Part shown: piece by piece, positions 27,288 through 34,878 of the stretch | Numbering within the stretch: position 1 is the stretch's first letter | Layout of the letters: each line of letters begins with the position of its first letter | Assembly: GCA_022566895.1 (NCBI GenBank) | Contig: JADFIA010000020.1 | Coordinates: forward strand, 1-39,059 | Length of the DNA stretch: 39,059 nucleotides | DNA from: Pseudomonadota bacterium | GTDB lineage: Bacteria > Pseudomonadota > Alphaproteobacteria > Sphingomonadales > SMXR01 | Direction of reading: 5' to 3' | Notes under the pieces: model-generated | Told to the model about the DNA's origin: nothing | Databases searched by the model: none | The model's input: only the letters and a program-made list of their open reading frames with translations | Made by a program: the position numbers and the translations under genes

Positions 27288-27662
27288 GTGCTTCAAGTGA
27301 TCGAATCCAGAAGTTTTCCCCGTGAGTTTCGGCTTGAGCGCGCGCCCCAGCGAAAGGCAGCGAGAACCTTTCGCCACTGGGCCCCGCCCTTTATTTGGAG
27401 TCCGTGGTATCGGATTGCAACCTTGAGTAGGCCCGCCGTCGTCTCTATAGAGACGCGCAGCCTTTCCCAAGCCAAATTTCTTTACCAAGCGGAAGTGGCC
27501 TTCTTCGACCGGAGGGGACAAAGGCAAATTTTTGAGTTCGGTGTCTTTCGCTCTATTAGGATCGAAGCTGGGCGGCTCAACGAGGCTGACTTTCAAGAGA
27601 TCAAAGTGCGTTTCAAGAGTTCATTTACCGGACAAACTATTCTGACGATCGTCCGTTACTGA
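27288..27662 (+). CDS. Hypothetical protein (unrecognised, start uncertain)
   Basis: A 124-codon frame begins with GTG at 27288, directly behind a strong promoter, and stops 7 bp inside the end of the convergent SecD-like gene. The N-terminal half is Arg-rich and unlike a typical protein. The last 75 residues (from about RPAVVSIETRSLSQAKFLYQ) have an alternating hydrophobic pattern suggesting a small beta domain. No ribosome binding site precedes the GTG; an internal TTG at 27423 is an alternative. It could also be a noncoding transcript. I do not recognise a family. The base composition is lower in GC than its neighbours. Confidence 0.35.
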   Translation: MLQVIESRSFPREFRLERAPQRKAARTFRHWAPPFIWSPWYRIATLSRPAVVSIETRSLSQAKFLYQAEVAFFDRRGQRQIFEFGVFRSIRIEAGRLNEADFQEIKVRFKSSFTGQTILTIVRY

Positions 27663-28105
27663 AGCGGCTCTTCCTCTTTCGGGCAAATCTGAGGCTCGGC
27701 GATGCCGAACGAGGTGCGTAGCAATTCGAAGAGTTCTTCGCTGGTCTCAGCCGATAGTAGGATAATGGGCAATTGGCTTGATAGGGCCTCCCGTATCTGC
27801 GCCTTTAAAATCACCATGTCGCGTGACGCCAGGATGAGCCAGCCGTCCACATGATCGGCGGTAAAACGATTTAGGCGCTCCCGCGCCTCTGGTTTCAAAG
27901 TGAGACGCAGAAACCAGCCGCCGAAATCACTCTCGGAAATACAAAGCTCCTCGATCGTTTCCTCGTTAAGGAGCACCTCGTCGCTGACAAAGAAAAAGAC
28001 CGGATCGGCGTCGTGCCCGCCAGCTGCGGCTGGGCCGGCAAAGAGAAGCGCCAAGCAAATCGCCCCGGTAATCCAGCCCAATGGTTGTCCATTTATCCGC
28101 TTCAT
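27656..28105 (-). CDS. Periplasmic protein resembling the SecD P1 head subdomain
   Basis: The 149-residue product starts with a signal peptide (MKRINGQPLGWITGAICLAL, then LFAGPAAAGG). The mature part follows the pattern of the SecD/SecDF P1 head. WFLRLTLKPEARERLNRFTA lies where SecD has its strand plus aromatic/threonine block, then comes DHVDGWLILASRDMVILKAQ, and finally LSAETSEELFELL like the s-x-EEA-x-LA helix. No transmembrane helices or other SecD domains are present. Two cysteines (in EELCISE and PQICPK) could form a disulfide. I chose the ATG at 28105 because GGGAGG lies five bases upstream; the longer frame to 28216 lacks this. It is divergent from the next secreted protein gene. Function is inferred only from resemblance. 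Confidence 0.7.
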   Translation of the reverse strand: MKRINGQPLGWITGAICLALLFAGPAAAGGHDADPVFFFVSDEVLLNEETIEELCISESDFGGWFLRLTLKPEARERLNRFTADHVDGWLILASRDMVILKAQIREALSSQLPIILLSAETSEELFELLRTSFGIAEPQICPKEEEPLQ

Positions 28106-28169
28106 TCGGGCCTCCCTGCCATTAGCCAATCCCGCAGCCACACGTACTGATCGTAGCACACTCCATCCC

Positions 28170-28197
28170 GGTCCCCCAAAATGGCATGAGGGGGACC
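28170..28197. promoter_or_regulatory. Perfect 8 bp inverted repeat between two divergent secreted-protein genes
   Basis: GGTCCCCC (28170-28177) and GGGGGACC (28190-28197) pair perfectly around a 12-base spacer, in the 207 bp gap between the SecD-like gene and the secreted 335-residue protein gene. There is no T run, so it is more likely an operator or a stable leader hairpin than a terminator. Confidence 0.35.
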
Positions 28198-28312
28198 CCT
28201 CTCCCCTCCTTGCCACAATTTGGCCGTGATGGTGAACGGGGCCTGAATGCCCTCCTCAGGCCCGGTTCAGTCGCCCTTCTCTAGAATCGCGGGAACCCTA
28301 AAGGAGGACATT

Positions 28313-29320
28313 ATGAAAACCTTCGATCGACGCAATACTGCACTCGCTCTGGCCCTCTTCGCCCTCGTGGGCGGCATGGTCACCCTCGCCCCAGCTACTG
28401 CAGAGGCGACCCACCCGCAGAAAAAAGGCGCCGTCGAATCGCGCGGCACCCGCGAGTTCTTAAAGCGGCTCGACCGGGCCGGGCACGATCACCGGGTTCT
28501 CGATCAGCGCTTTTTCGGCGATCTCGAGCGGGCCGGACGGCGCAGCCGCGAATGGCGAATCTTCGGCCAACTTTTGTTGAGCGGCCGCTTCGACTGGTAC
28601 GGCGCCGAGACCTCGCGCTATTGGGTCAGGGCCAATTATCCCAACCACTACGCCGCCCACATGGCCGCCCTGGCACCGCGCGTCTTTGTGCGCGTGCGCG
28701 GCGCCCCCAAGCTCGGTGAGGCGGTGCGTTACGAGCTGATGCAGTCTTACGGCCGCCGGGGTGTGATCTTCGTCAACCGCCCGGGCCGGGCCGATCTGGT
28801 GGTCGAGGTCGACGGGCTGATCTCCGGTCCCCTGTTTTCGGCCGCCGGAAGTCGCTCGAAGACGGTCAAGTTTCCCAAGCGCTATCGCCGCGCCGCAGGG
28901 GCCACCCAGCTGCTGTACGCGCGCTATGACCGGGTCCGGGAACGGGTGCGAATCGAGTATGATCTGCAGCTGAGCGTAAGATCGGGCGGCCGCGTGTTCG
29001 ACCGCGTGCGGGCCCGTGGATATGTCAGCGAGGTGATCATCTCGGCCCATAATTACCGGGTTGTCACACCGGCCGGCCTGGTCGCCCGGGAAGTCTTCCC
29101 GTCGCGCAAGATCGAGCGGCTATACAGGAACGCCCAGGCTCAAGGACGCCTTCAAGGCGCCGCCTCGCTTCAGGATCGGCTGGTCCACGCGCTGGCCCAC
29201 GAAGTGAGGGATCTGCGCTTTCCGAGCCGCTTTCAGTTGCGCCGCGCCCAGCGCCTCGGGGCCCGTTATGCCATCGTCCCCGGAGCGGCACGCGGCAAGG
29301 GCCGGAGGGCCCGGCATTAA
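28313..29320 (+). CDS. Secreted protein of unknown function, Arg-rich
   Basis: The 335-residue product begins with a clear signal peptide (MKTFDRRNTALALALFALVG followed by a hydrophobic stretch and APATAEAT). The mature protein is unusually rich in arginine. A region around residues 160-250 has alternating hydrophobic residues (RADLVVEVDGLISGPLF, VRIEYDLQLSVRSGGRVFDR) suggesting a beta-rich domain, followed by charged helices. I chose the ATG at 28313 because AAAGGAGG lies five bases before it; the frame is open upstream to 28247 without a better start. It ends before a strong terminator and shares its divergent promoter region with the SecD-like gene. I do not recognise a family. Confidence 0.75.
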   Translation: MKTFDRRNTALALALFALVGGMVTLAPATAEATHPQKKGAVESRGTREFLKRLDRAGHDHRVLDQRFFGDLERAGRRSREWRIFGQLLLSGRFDWYGAETSRYWVRANYPNHYAAHMAALAPRVFVRVRGAPKLGEAVRYELMQSYGRRGVIFVNRPGRADLVVEVDGLISGPLFSAAGSRSKTVKFPKRYRRAAGATQLLYARYDRVRERVRIEYDLQLSVRSGGRVFDRVRARGYVSEVIISAHNYRVVTPAGLVAREVFPSRKIERLYRNAQAQGRLQGAASLQDRLVHALAHEVRDLRFPSRFQLRRAQRLGARYAIVPGAARGKGRRARH

Positions 29321-29383
29321 TCCACGCTTGGACCGCGGCGGTCGTCTCCTCCCCCTCACTGGATCGCCGCAGCCCGAGAAAAA

Positions 29384-29417
29384 GGGGCGCAGGATAACTC
29401 CTGCGCCCCAGTTTTTT
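29384..29417. terminator. Bidirectional rho-independent terminator
   Basis: An 11 bp perfect stem (29384-29394 with 29399-29409, GGGGCGCAGGA against its complement) closes a TAAC loop. Six T residues follow on the plus strand at 29412-29417, and an A run at 29379-29383 gives a T run on the other strand. It sits between the convergent ends of the secreted protein gene and nrdB and probably serves both. Confidence 0.9.
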
Positions 29418-29452
29418 GGTGCCTCTCTCCCTTGGCACCGGAAAACTTGTTC

Positions 29453-30412
29453 CTAGCTGAAGGCCTCCTCCCAGGTTCCCCGGGTGGCGGCCTTTGAATA
29501 TTCCGTCGCCCGGTTTTCAAAAAAGTTGGTGTGCTCGACCGCATTGAGCATCGTATCGAGCCACGGCAGGGGATTGCCGTCGAGCCGGTAGATCGGCTGC
29601 AGTCCCAGCTGCACCAGCCGCCGATCAGCGATATAGCGGACGTAAGCCTTGACCTCGTCGCCCGTCAGCCCCTCGACGGCGCCCATTTCGAAGGCCAGGT
29701 CGATAAAGGCGTCCTCATGATCGACGATGGTCTGACAGGTCGAATAAAGCTCGCGCTCAAATTCATCGGTCCACACTTCGGGGTTTTCCGAGATCAAGGT
29801 CCTGAACAGTTTGATGATGCAATCACAATGCAGCGATTCGTCGCGCACCGACCAGGAAACGATCTGGCCCATGCCCTTCATCTTGTTGAAGCGCGGGAAG
29901 TTTAAAAGCATCGCGAAGCTGGCAAACAGCTGCAAACCCTCGGTAAAGGCCCCGAATACGGCCAGCGTCATGGCCGTATTGTGGACCGAGCTTGTATCGA
30001 AGCGCTGCATGAATTCGAATTTGTCCCTCATCTCCTTGTAATGGAGGAAGGCCGAATATTCGGCCTCGGGCATGCCGATTGTATCCAGGAGATGCGAATA
30101 AGCCGCGATATGGATGGTCTCCATGTTCGAAAAGGCGGCCAGCATCATCTGCACTTCGGTCGGCTTGAAGACGTTGGCGTAGTGCTTCATGTAGCAGTTG
30201 TTCACTTCGATATCCGACTGCGTGAAAAAGCGGAAGATCTGGGTCAGGAGGTTCTTTTCGGCATCCGAAAGCTTGGCCTGCCAGTCCTTGACGTCGTCGG
30301 CCAGCGGCACCTCTTCGGGCAGCCAATGAATGCGCTGTTGGGTCAGCCAAGCGTCGTAGGCCCAGGGATAGGCAAACGGCTTGTAAACGGATTTGGCGTC
30401 GAGCAGAGACAT
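29453..30412 (-). CDS. nrdB: Ribonucleoside-diphosphate reductase subunit beta (class Ia)
   Basis: NrdB houses the diiron-tyrosyl radical that starts ribonucleotide reduction. The 319-residue protein has ligand regions FRFFTQSDIEVNNCYMKHYA, FSNMETIHIAAYSHLLDTIG and SWSVRDESLHCDCIIKLFR. The E-x2-H-x4-Y spacing in the second block places a tyrosine where the class Ia radical lies. It ends in the flexible tail TRGTWEEAFS used to contact NrdA. The gene lies 37 bp downstream of nrdA on the same strand, and the bidirectional terminator lies just past its stop. Confidence 0.97.
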   Translation of the reverse strand: MSLLDAKSVYKPFAYPWAYDAWLTQQRIHWLPEEVPLADDVKDWQAKLSDAEKNLLTQIFRFFTQSDIEVNNCYMKHYANVFKPTEVQMMLAAFSNMETIHIAAYSHLLDTIGMPEAEYSAFLHYKEMRDKFEFMQRFDTSSVHNTAMTLAVFGAFTEGLQLFASFAMLLNFPRFNKMKGMGQIVSWSVRDESLHCDCIIKLFRTLISENPEVWTDEFERELYSTCQTIVDHEDAFIDLAFEMGAVEGLTGDEVKAYVRYIADRRLVQLGLQPIYRLDGNPLPWLDTMLNAVEHTNFFENRATEYSKAATRGTWEEAFS

Positions 30413-30449
30413 AACTTAAGACCTCGGTTTTTTGTTCCGGCCTTCGGGC

Positions 30450-32366
30450 CTATTGGCAGGACAGGCATTCCTCATATTTGTTTTCGTCTTCCGTTTCAGC
30501 GGCTCCGGCGGCGGCCGCAGTCAGCGGCAGCGGCATTTCCTCGGATGGCGGCATATCCCGGACCGGATCGCTTTCTTTTCCGCCACGGTTCGATTTGCCG
30601 CTGCTTCTGCGCTTTGCCTGACCACTCATATCGGCCACAACCTCGGCCCGCTGGATCGATTTGGAGCGGCAGTAATAAAGGCTCTTCAGGCCTTTCTTCC
30701 AAGCCTGGAAGTGGATCTGGTGCAGCTCACGCTTATGCACGTCGGCCGGCAGGAAAACATTGACCGACTGCCCCTGCGTAATCAGAGGCGCGCGGTCGGC
30801 GGCCAGTTCGATGACCCAGCGCTGATCGATCTCGAAGGCCGTCTTGAAGACCGCCTTTTCGTGTTCGTCGAGGAAATCGAAATGTTGGACCGAGCCTTCG
30901 TTGACGGTGATCGAGCTCCAGATCTCCTCGTTGTTGTGACCTTTTTCCTCGAGCAGTTTTTCGAGCTCTATGTTGCGGACGTTAAACGATCCGGAAAGCG
31001 TCTTGTGAACGTAGGAATTGCCGGCGATCGGCTCGATGCCGGGGCTGGCGCCGCCGCAAATGGTCGAGATCGAAGCGGTGGGCGCGATCGCGGTCTTGTT
31101 CGAAAAGCGCTCCATGATCCCATAATCGCCGGCGTCGGGACAGGGGCCGCGCTCCTCGGCCAGCAGCCGTGATGCCTTGTCGGTCTCGGCTTTGATATGC
31201 TCGAATATCTGCTTGTTCCAAACCTTGGCCATAACCGATTCCAACGACACGCTGGCCGCCTGCAGGAACGAATGAAAGCCCATCACACCGAGACCCACAG
31301 AGCGCTCGCGGGTGGCCGCATATTTGGCCTTGGCCATTACATCAGGCGCCCGGTCGATAAAGTCCTGCAAAACGTTGTCCAGAAACCGCATGATGTCAGG
31401 AATGAAGCTCGGGTCCTCGCGCCAGGTGGTGAAATGTTCGAGATTGAGCGACGATAGGCAGCAGACCGCGGTCCGCTCGTTGCCCAGATGATCGGTGCCG
31501 GTGGGCAGAGTAATCTCGGCGCACAGGTTCGAGGTCTTGACCGTCAGGCCGGCCAGCTTTTGATGCTCCGGCAGCTGGCGGTTTACGGTATCAGAAAATA
31601 TCAGGTAGGGCTCGCCCAGCTCGACCCGCGCGGTCAGCAACCGAATCCATAAGGAACGTGCCGGCAGACGGCGGATCACGTGATGGTCCTTGGGGCTTTG
31701 GAGGGCCCACTCCTCATCCGCCTCGACGGCCCGCATGAAGGCATCCGAGACCAACACGCCGTGATGGAGATTGGGTGCCTTGCGGTTCGGATCACCGCCG
31801 GTGGGGCGGCGCAGTTCAATGAACTCCTCGATCTCCGGATGGCTGATCGGCAGATAGACGGCGGCCGAGCCGCGGCGCAGACTGCCTTGGCTGATGGCCA
31901 GGGTCAGACTGTCCATGACCCGGATGAAGGGTACGATGCCCGATGTCTTGCCATTGACGCCGACCTTCTCGCCGATCGAACGCAGGTTGCCCCAGTAGCT
32001 GCCGATGCCGCCTCCCTTGGCCGCCAGCCAGACATTTTCGGTCCACAGCTCGACGATCGATTCGAGGCTGTCGTTGGCCTCGTTCAAAAAGCAAGAGATC
32101 GGCAGGCCGCGTTTGGTGCCGCCGTTCGAAAGCACCGGCGTGGCCGGCATGAACCAGAGCTTCGAGATGTATTCGTAGAGCCGCTGGGCGTGCGCCTGGT
32201 CGTCACCATAGTAGCTGGCGACCCGGGCGAAGAGATCCTGATACGCCTCGCCGGGCATCAGATAGCGGTCCTCAAGGGTCGCTTTTCCAAAATCCGTAAG
32301 TAGGGCATCGCGGCTGCGGTCGATCGTGACCGCGGCCCGATCCCGGAAATGCGTGACTTCAAACAC
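30450..32366 (-). CDS. nrdA: Ribonucleoside-diphosphate reductase subunit alpha (class Ia)
   Basis: NrdA is the catalytic subunit that reduces ribonucleotides to deoxyribonucleotides. The 638-residue protein has a catalytic cysteine in GLPISCFLNEANDSLE, the NLCAEITLPTGTDHLG block, the radical-relay region TASISTICGGASPGIEPI, and the C-terminal redox pair in KYEECLSCQ after a Lys/Ser/Pro-rich flexible tail. It starts almost directly at the 10-stranded barrel region and has no N-terminal ATP-cone, the dATP-sensing domain of the 761-residue E. coli enzyme. The start is GTG at 32366 behind a GGGGAGGGG stretch. Two NrdR-type boxes lie upstream, so repression by NrdR is likely. Confidence 0.97.
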   Translation of the reverse strand: MFEVTHFRDRAAVTIDRSRDALLTDFGKATLEDRYLMPGEAYQDLFARVASYYGDDQAHAQRLYEYISKLWFMPATPVLSNGGTKRGLPISCFLNEANDSLESIVELWTENVWLAAKGGGIGSYWGNLRSIGEKVGVNGKTSGIVPFIRVMDSLTLAISQGSLRRGSAAVYLPISHPEIEEFIELRRPTGGDPNRKAPNLHHGVLVSDAFMRAVEADEEWALQSPKDHHVIRRLPARSLWIRLLTARVELGEPYLIFSDTVNRQLPEHQKLAGLTVKTSNLCAEITLPTGTDHLGNERTAVCCLSSLNLEHFTTWREDPSFIPDIMRFLDNVLQDFIDRAPDVMAKAKYAATRERSVGLGVMGFHSFLQAASVSLESVMAKVWNKQIFEHIKAETDKASRLLAEERGPCPDAGDYGIMERFSNKTAIAPTASISTICGGASPGIEPIAGNSYVHKTLSGSFNVRNIELEKLLEEKGHNNEEIWSSITVNEGSVQHFDFLDEHEKAVFKTAFEIDQRWVIELAADRAPLITQGQSVNVFLPADVHKRELHQIHFQAWKKGLKSLYYCRSKSIQRAEVVADMSGQAKRRSSGKSNRGGKESDPVRDMPPSEEMPLPLTAAAAGAAETEDENKYEECLSCQ

Positions 32367-32670
32367 TCGCTAACCCCTCCCCGAATCTCGTCTGTCGGCA
32401 GCTCCGGCCCCTTTTTCCTTCGCCGCGGCCTCGTGCGGGCTCTTTCGACCTATCGCCCGCTGCCAAATCGCCCTCGGGGATCCTTTAAAGGTCGGTTTCG
32501 GCCTTTAAATTCGCACCTCGATCTTGCTGGGCGCCTTTAACCGTTGCCAGCAAATCAGACCTAGATTGGCCAAAGGCGAAGTGCTAACCCGTTGAATTTC
32601 ATTGCGATTCCCCCGGCCCCAGCCAAAGGCAATCCGACGTGATGATGAGTATGCCGGTATTCTTATTTTG

Positions 32671-32684
32671 ACGCAAGATAAAGT
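32671..32684 (-). promoter_or_regulatory. NrdR box 2 (candidate)
   Basis: On the minus strand this reads ACTTTATCTTGCGT. It matches the pattern ACWATATnTTGKGG usual for NrdR boxes at most positions. It begins 31 bp downstream of the other box, that is three helical turns, the usual spacing for paired NrdR sites. Confidence 0.55.
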
Positions 32685-32701
32685 ATGTAAAAATATGACA
32701 A

Positions 32702-32715
32702 CCACCACATATTGT
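32702..32715 (-). promoter_or_regulatory. NrdR box 1 (candidate)
   Basis: On the minus strand this reads ACAATATGTGGTGG, matching ACWATATnTTGKGG at all but one defined position. NrdR represses ribonucleotide reductase genes by binding paired boxes when dATP is high. The second box lies 31 bp closer to nrdA. Confidence 0.6.
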
Positions 32716-32840
32716 GGACAACTGGTGGCATAACCCTGTGCAAAGCCGGTGGATAAAGGGGGAAAAGCCGGAATAACTTTGTTCACCGGTCCTAAGAATG
32801 GGGATAAATGGCGGCTTTTCCCGGTTGCCGGTGGCTGGAA

Positions 32841-33797
32841 TCAGACCAATCCGGCCGAGCCCATGGTGAGGTATTTCTGGCGCCGTAATTCTTTCAATTT
32901 ATAGCCCGGAATTTGCGACAGCTCAGCCAGCGTGCGATCGATTGCCGCGCCCAGATGACCAATCGCCTGTTGCGGGTCGCGGTGGGCGCCACCGACCGGT
33001 TCCGGCACTATCTCGTCGATGATCTTATGTGCGACCAGATCCTTGGCCGTGATTTTCAGCGCCGTCGCGGCGTCGATCACCTTGTCGGCGGTGCGCCACA
33101 GGATTGAGGCACAGCCCTCCGGCGAGATGACCGAATAGATCGCATGCTCGAGCATTAGGACCCGGTTGCCCGTGGCCAGCGCCACCGCGCCCCCCGAGCC
33201 GCCTTCGCCGACGATGCAGGCGACCAGCGGCACTTCGATCCTGAGACAGGTCTCGATCGAGCGGGCGATGGCCTCTGCCTGGCCGCGTTCTTCGGCCCCG
33301 ATGCCGGGATAGGCACCCGACGTATCGACAAGCGTCACCACCGGCAGACCGAAGTGGTCGGCCATCTCCATAAGCCGCGTCGCCTTGCGGTAACCCTCGG
33401 GCCGGGCCATCCCGAAATTGTGCCGCAGCCGGCTTTCGGTGTCGGCTCCCTTCTCCTGGCCCATGATCACCACCGGCTGGCCTTTGAACCGCCCCAGACC
33501 GCCCCTGATCGCAAGATCGTCGGCAAAGGCGCGGTCGCCGGCCAATGGTGTGAAGTCCTCGATCAGGGCTTTGACATAATCTTTGAAATGGGGTCGCTCG
33601 GGATGACGCGCGACCTGGGTCTTCTGCCATGGCGTGAGCTTGCCATAGGTCTCGCGCAGCATCTTGTCGAGCTTCGATTCGAGACGCCCCACCTCATCGC
33701 TGATATCGACCTCGTCGCCACTCGCCAAGTGCCGTAAATCGCGGATTCTGGCCTCAAGTTCGGCCGCCGGCTTTTCGAAATTTAGAAAGGTAATCAT
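32841..33797 (-). CDS. accA: Acetyl-CoA carboxylase carboxyltransferase subunit alpha
   Basis: AccA and AccD together transfer the carboxyl group from biotin to acetyl-CoA, giving malonyl-CoA for fatty acid synthesis. The 318-residue protein has the N-terminal coiled start [20 protein letters not shown]. It then has [18 protein letters not shown] and the crotonase-like carboxyltransferase core with [40 protein letters not shown] and [20 protein letters not shown]. Length is normal. It lies 40 bp downstream of xerD's stop codon on the same strand, after a short spacer with no clear terminator. Confidence 0.98.
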   Translation of the reverse strand: MITFLNFEKPAAELEARIRDLRHLASGDEVDISDEVGRLESKLDKMLRETYGKLTPWQKTQVARHPERPHFKDYVKALIEDFTPLAGDRAFADDLAIRGGLGRFKGQPVVIMGQEKGADTESRLRHNFGMARPEGYRKATRLMEMADHFGLPVVTLVDTSGAYPGIGAEERGQAEAIARSIETCLRIEVPLVACIVGEGGSGGAVALATGNRVLMLEHAIYSVISPEGCASILWRTADKVIDAATALKITAKDLVAHKIIDEIVPEPVGGAHRDPQQAIGHLGAAIDRTLAELSQIPGYKLKELRRQKYLTMGSAGLV

Positions 33798-33887
33798 GGC
33801 CTCAACACCCTCACCCCCGAGGAATTAGGACGTCTTTGCGCGATCCGCGAAACCCTGTGCCATCGGATTCGAAAAGTCAAGGCCGAG

Positions 33888-34847
33888 CTAATCGCCGTTC
33901 TCTTCACCCACCGGTCCGGCCGCGGCCTTGGTGCGTTTGCGGCTTAAGGGATGTTTTTCGGCGACCAACCTGCGCAGGCGTTCTTCAAGCACATGGGTAT
34001 AAATCTGGGTGGTCGAAATATCAGCGTGGCCAAGCATCATCTGGACGGCCCGCAGATCGGCGCCGTTGGCCAGGAGATGGGTCGCAAAGGCGTGCCGCAG
34101 CACATGGGCCGAGATGCGCTCGGGCGCGATTCCGGCGGCCGTCGCCACTTGGCGGATCAGCTGGAACAGCCGCACCCGGCTTAGATGCCCGCCTGTGGTG
34201 CGCGGCGACGGGAAAAGATAGGACCCCGTGGCCCACTCCTGGTCCTTAAGCACCTCCAGATAGGCGCCGACCGCTTGCCGCGCCGGGCCGCTCAGCGGCA
34301 CCATGCGTTCGCGCCCGCCTTTGCCACGAACCACGAGAAAATCGCGATCCCCGGCCACCGCCGCCTTGGTCAATGTCAAAAGTTCGCTGATCCTCAATCC
34401 GGTGGCGTAGAGCATCTCGAGAAGCGCTACCAGGCGCAGGCTCTTAAGGCCGGGCTGGGATCGGGCCCGCTCGTGTGCCACCTCCAAAAGCCGCGTCACC
34501 TGCTCTTCGCTCAGGGTCCGGGGCAATTTGTGTCGGCGCCGCGGGCTCTCGATGGTGGCGGCCGGGTTGCGCTTCGAAAGACCTTCCGCATAGAGAAATT
34601 TATAAAACTGGCGCAGGCTCGAGAGACGCCGCGCCGCGGTTGCCGAAGACAAGCCCTGGCGATCCATGGCCTCGAGATAGGACCTTACATCCTCGGGTTC
34701 GGCTTGCCCGAGCGGCCGGTCGAGCCGGGTGGCAAAGGCCTTGAGATCCCGGCCGTAGGAATCGAGCGTATTGGCCGCGGCGCCGCGTTCGGCCGCCAGG
34801 GCTTCCAGGAAATTTTCGATCAGAAGGTGATTTTCAAAACCTTTCGT
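33888..34847 (-). CDS. xerD: Tyrosine recombinase XerD, apparent ACG start
   Basis: XerD with XerC resolves chromosome dimers at dif. The C-terminal catalytic domain has Arg in YATGLRISELLTL, Lys in VRGKGGRERMVPLS, the HVLRHAFATHLL box, LGHADISTTQIYTHV with the second His, and the nucleophilic Tyr. The first in-frame ATG (34667) would cut off most of the N-terminal DNA-binding domain, yet the frame continues upstream with matching sequence (ENFLEALAAERGAAANTLDS, then YGRDLKAF). No ATG, GTG or TTG occurs between the upstream in-frame stop and that domain. AAGGAGG (34853-34859) sits five bases before an ACG at 34845-34847, which I take as the start (319 residues, normal length). It is probably co-transcribed with the secreted protein gene 31 bp upstream. 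Confidence 0.9.
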   Translation of the reverse strand, partial: TKGFENHLLIENFLEALAAERGAAANTLDSYGRDLKAFATRLDRPLGQAEPEDVRSYLEAMDRQGLSSATAARRLSSLRQFYKFLYAEGLSKRNPAATIESPRRRHKLPRTLSEEQVTRLLEVAHERARSQPGLKSLRLVALLEMLYATGLRISELLTLTKAAVAGDRDFLVVRGKGGRERMVPLSGPARQAVGAYLEVLKDQEWATGSYLFPSPRTTGGHLSRVRLFQLIRQVATAAGIAPERISAHVLRHAFATHLLANGADLRAVQMMLGHADISTTQIYTHVLEERLRRLVAEKHPLSRKRTKAAAGPVGEENGD

Positions 34848-34878
34848 GGCCGCCTCCTTTTGGTTCGCGGGCCGAAGG

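Larger units (their letters stand above)
32367..32840. other. Long upstream region of nrdAB
   Basis: This 474 bp gap between accA and nrdA holds two NrdR-type boxes (32671-32684 and 32702-32715) in an AT-rich patch, so the nrdAB promoter is probably near them, leaving a leader of about 300 bases. The leader (32367-32660) contains no gene or clear riboswitch fold that I can recognise. Confidence 0.65.

Noticed and set aside
27276-27596. Minus-strand frame of 106 codons opposite the unrecognised ORF
   Set aside because: No start signals. The strong promoter points the other way and the plus-strand product has the more protein-like C-terminal half.
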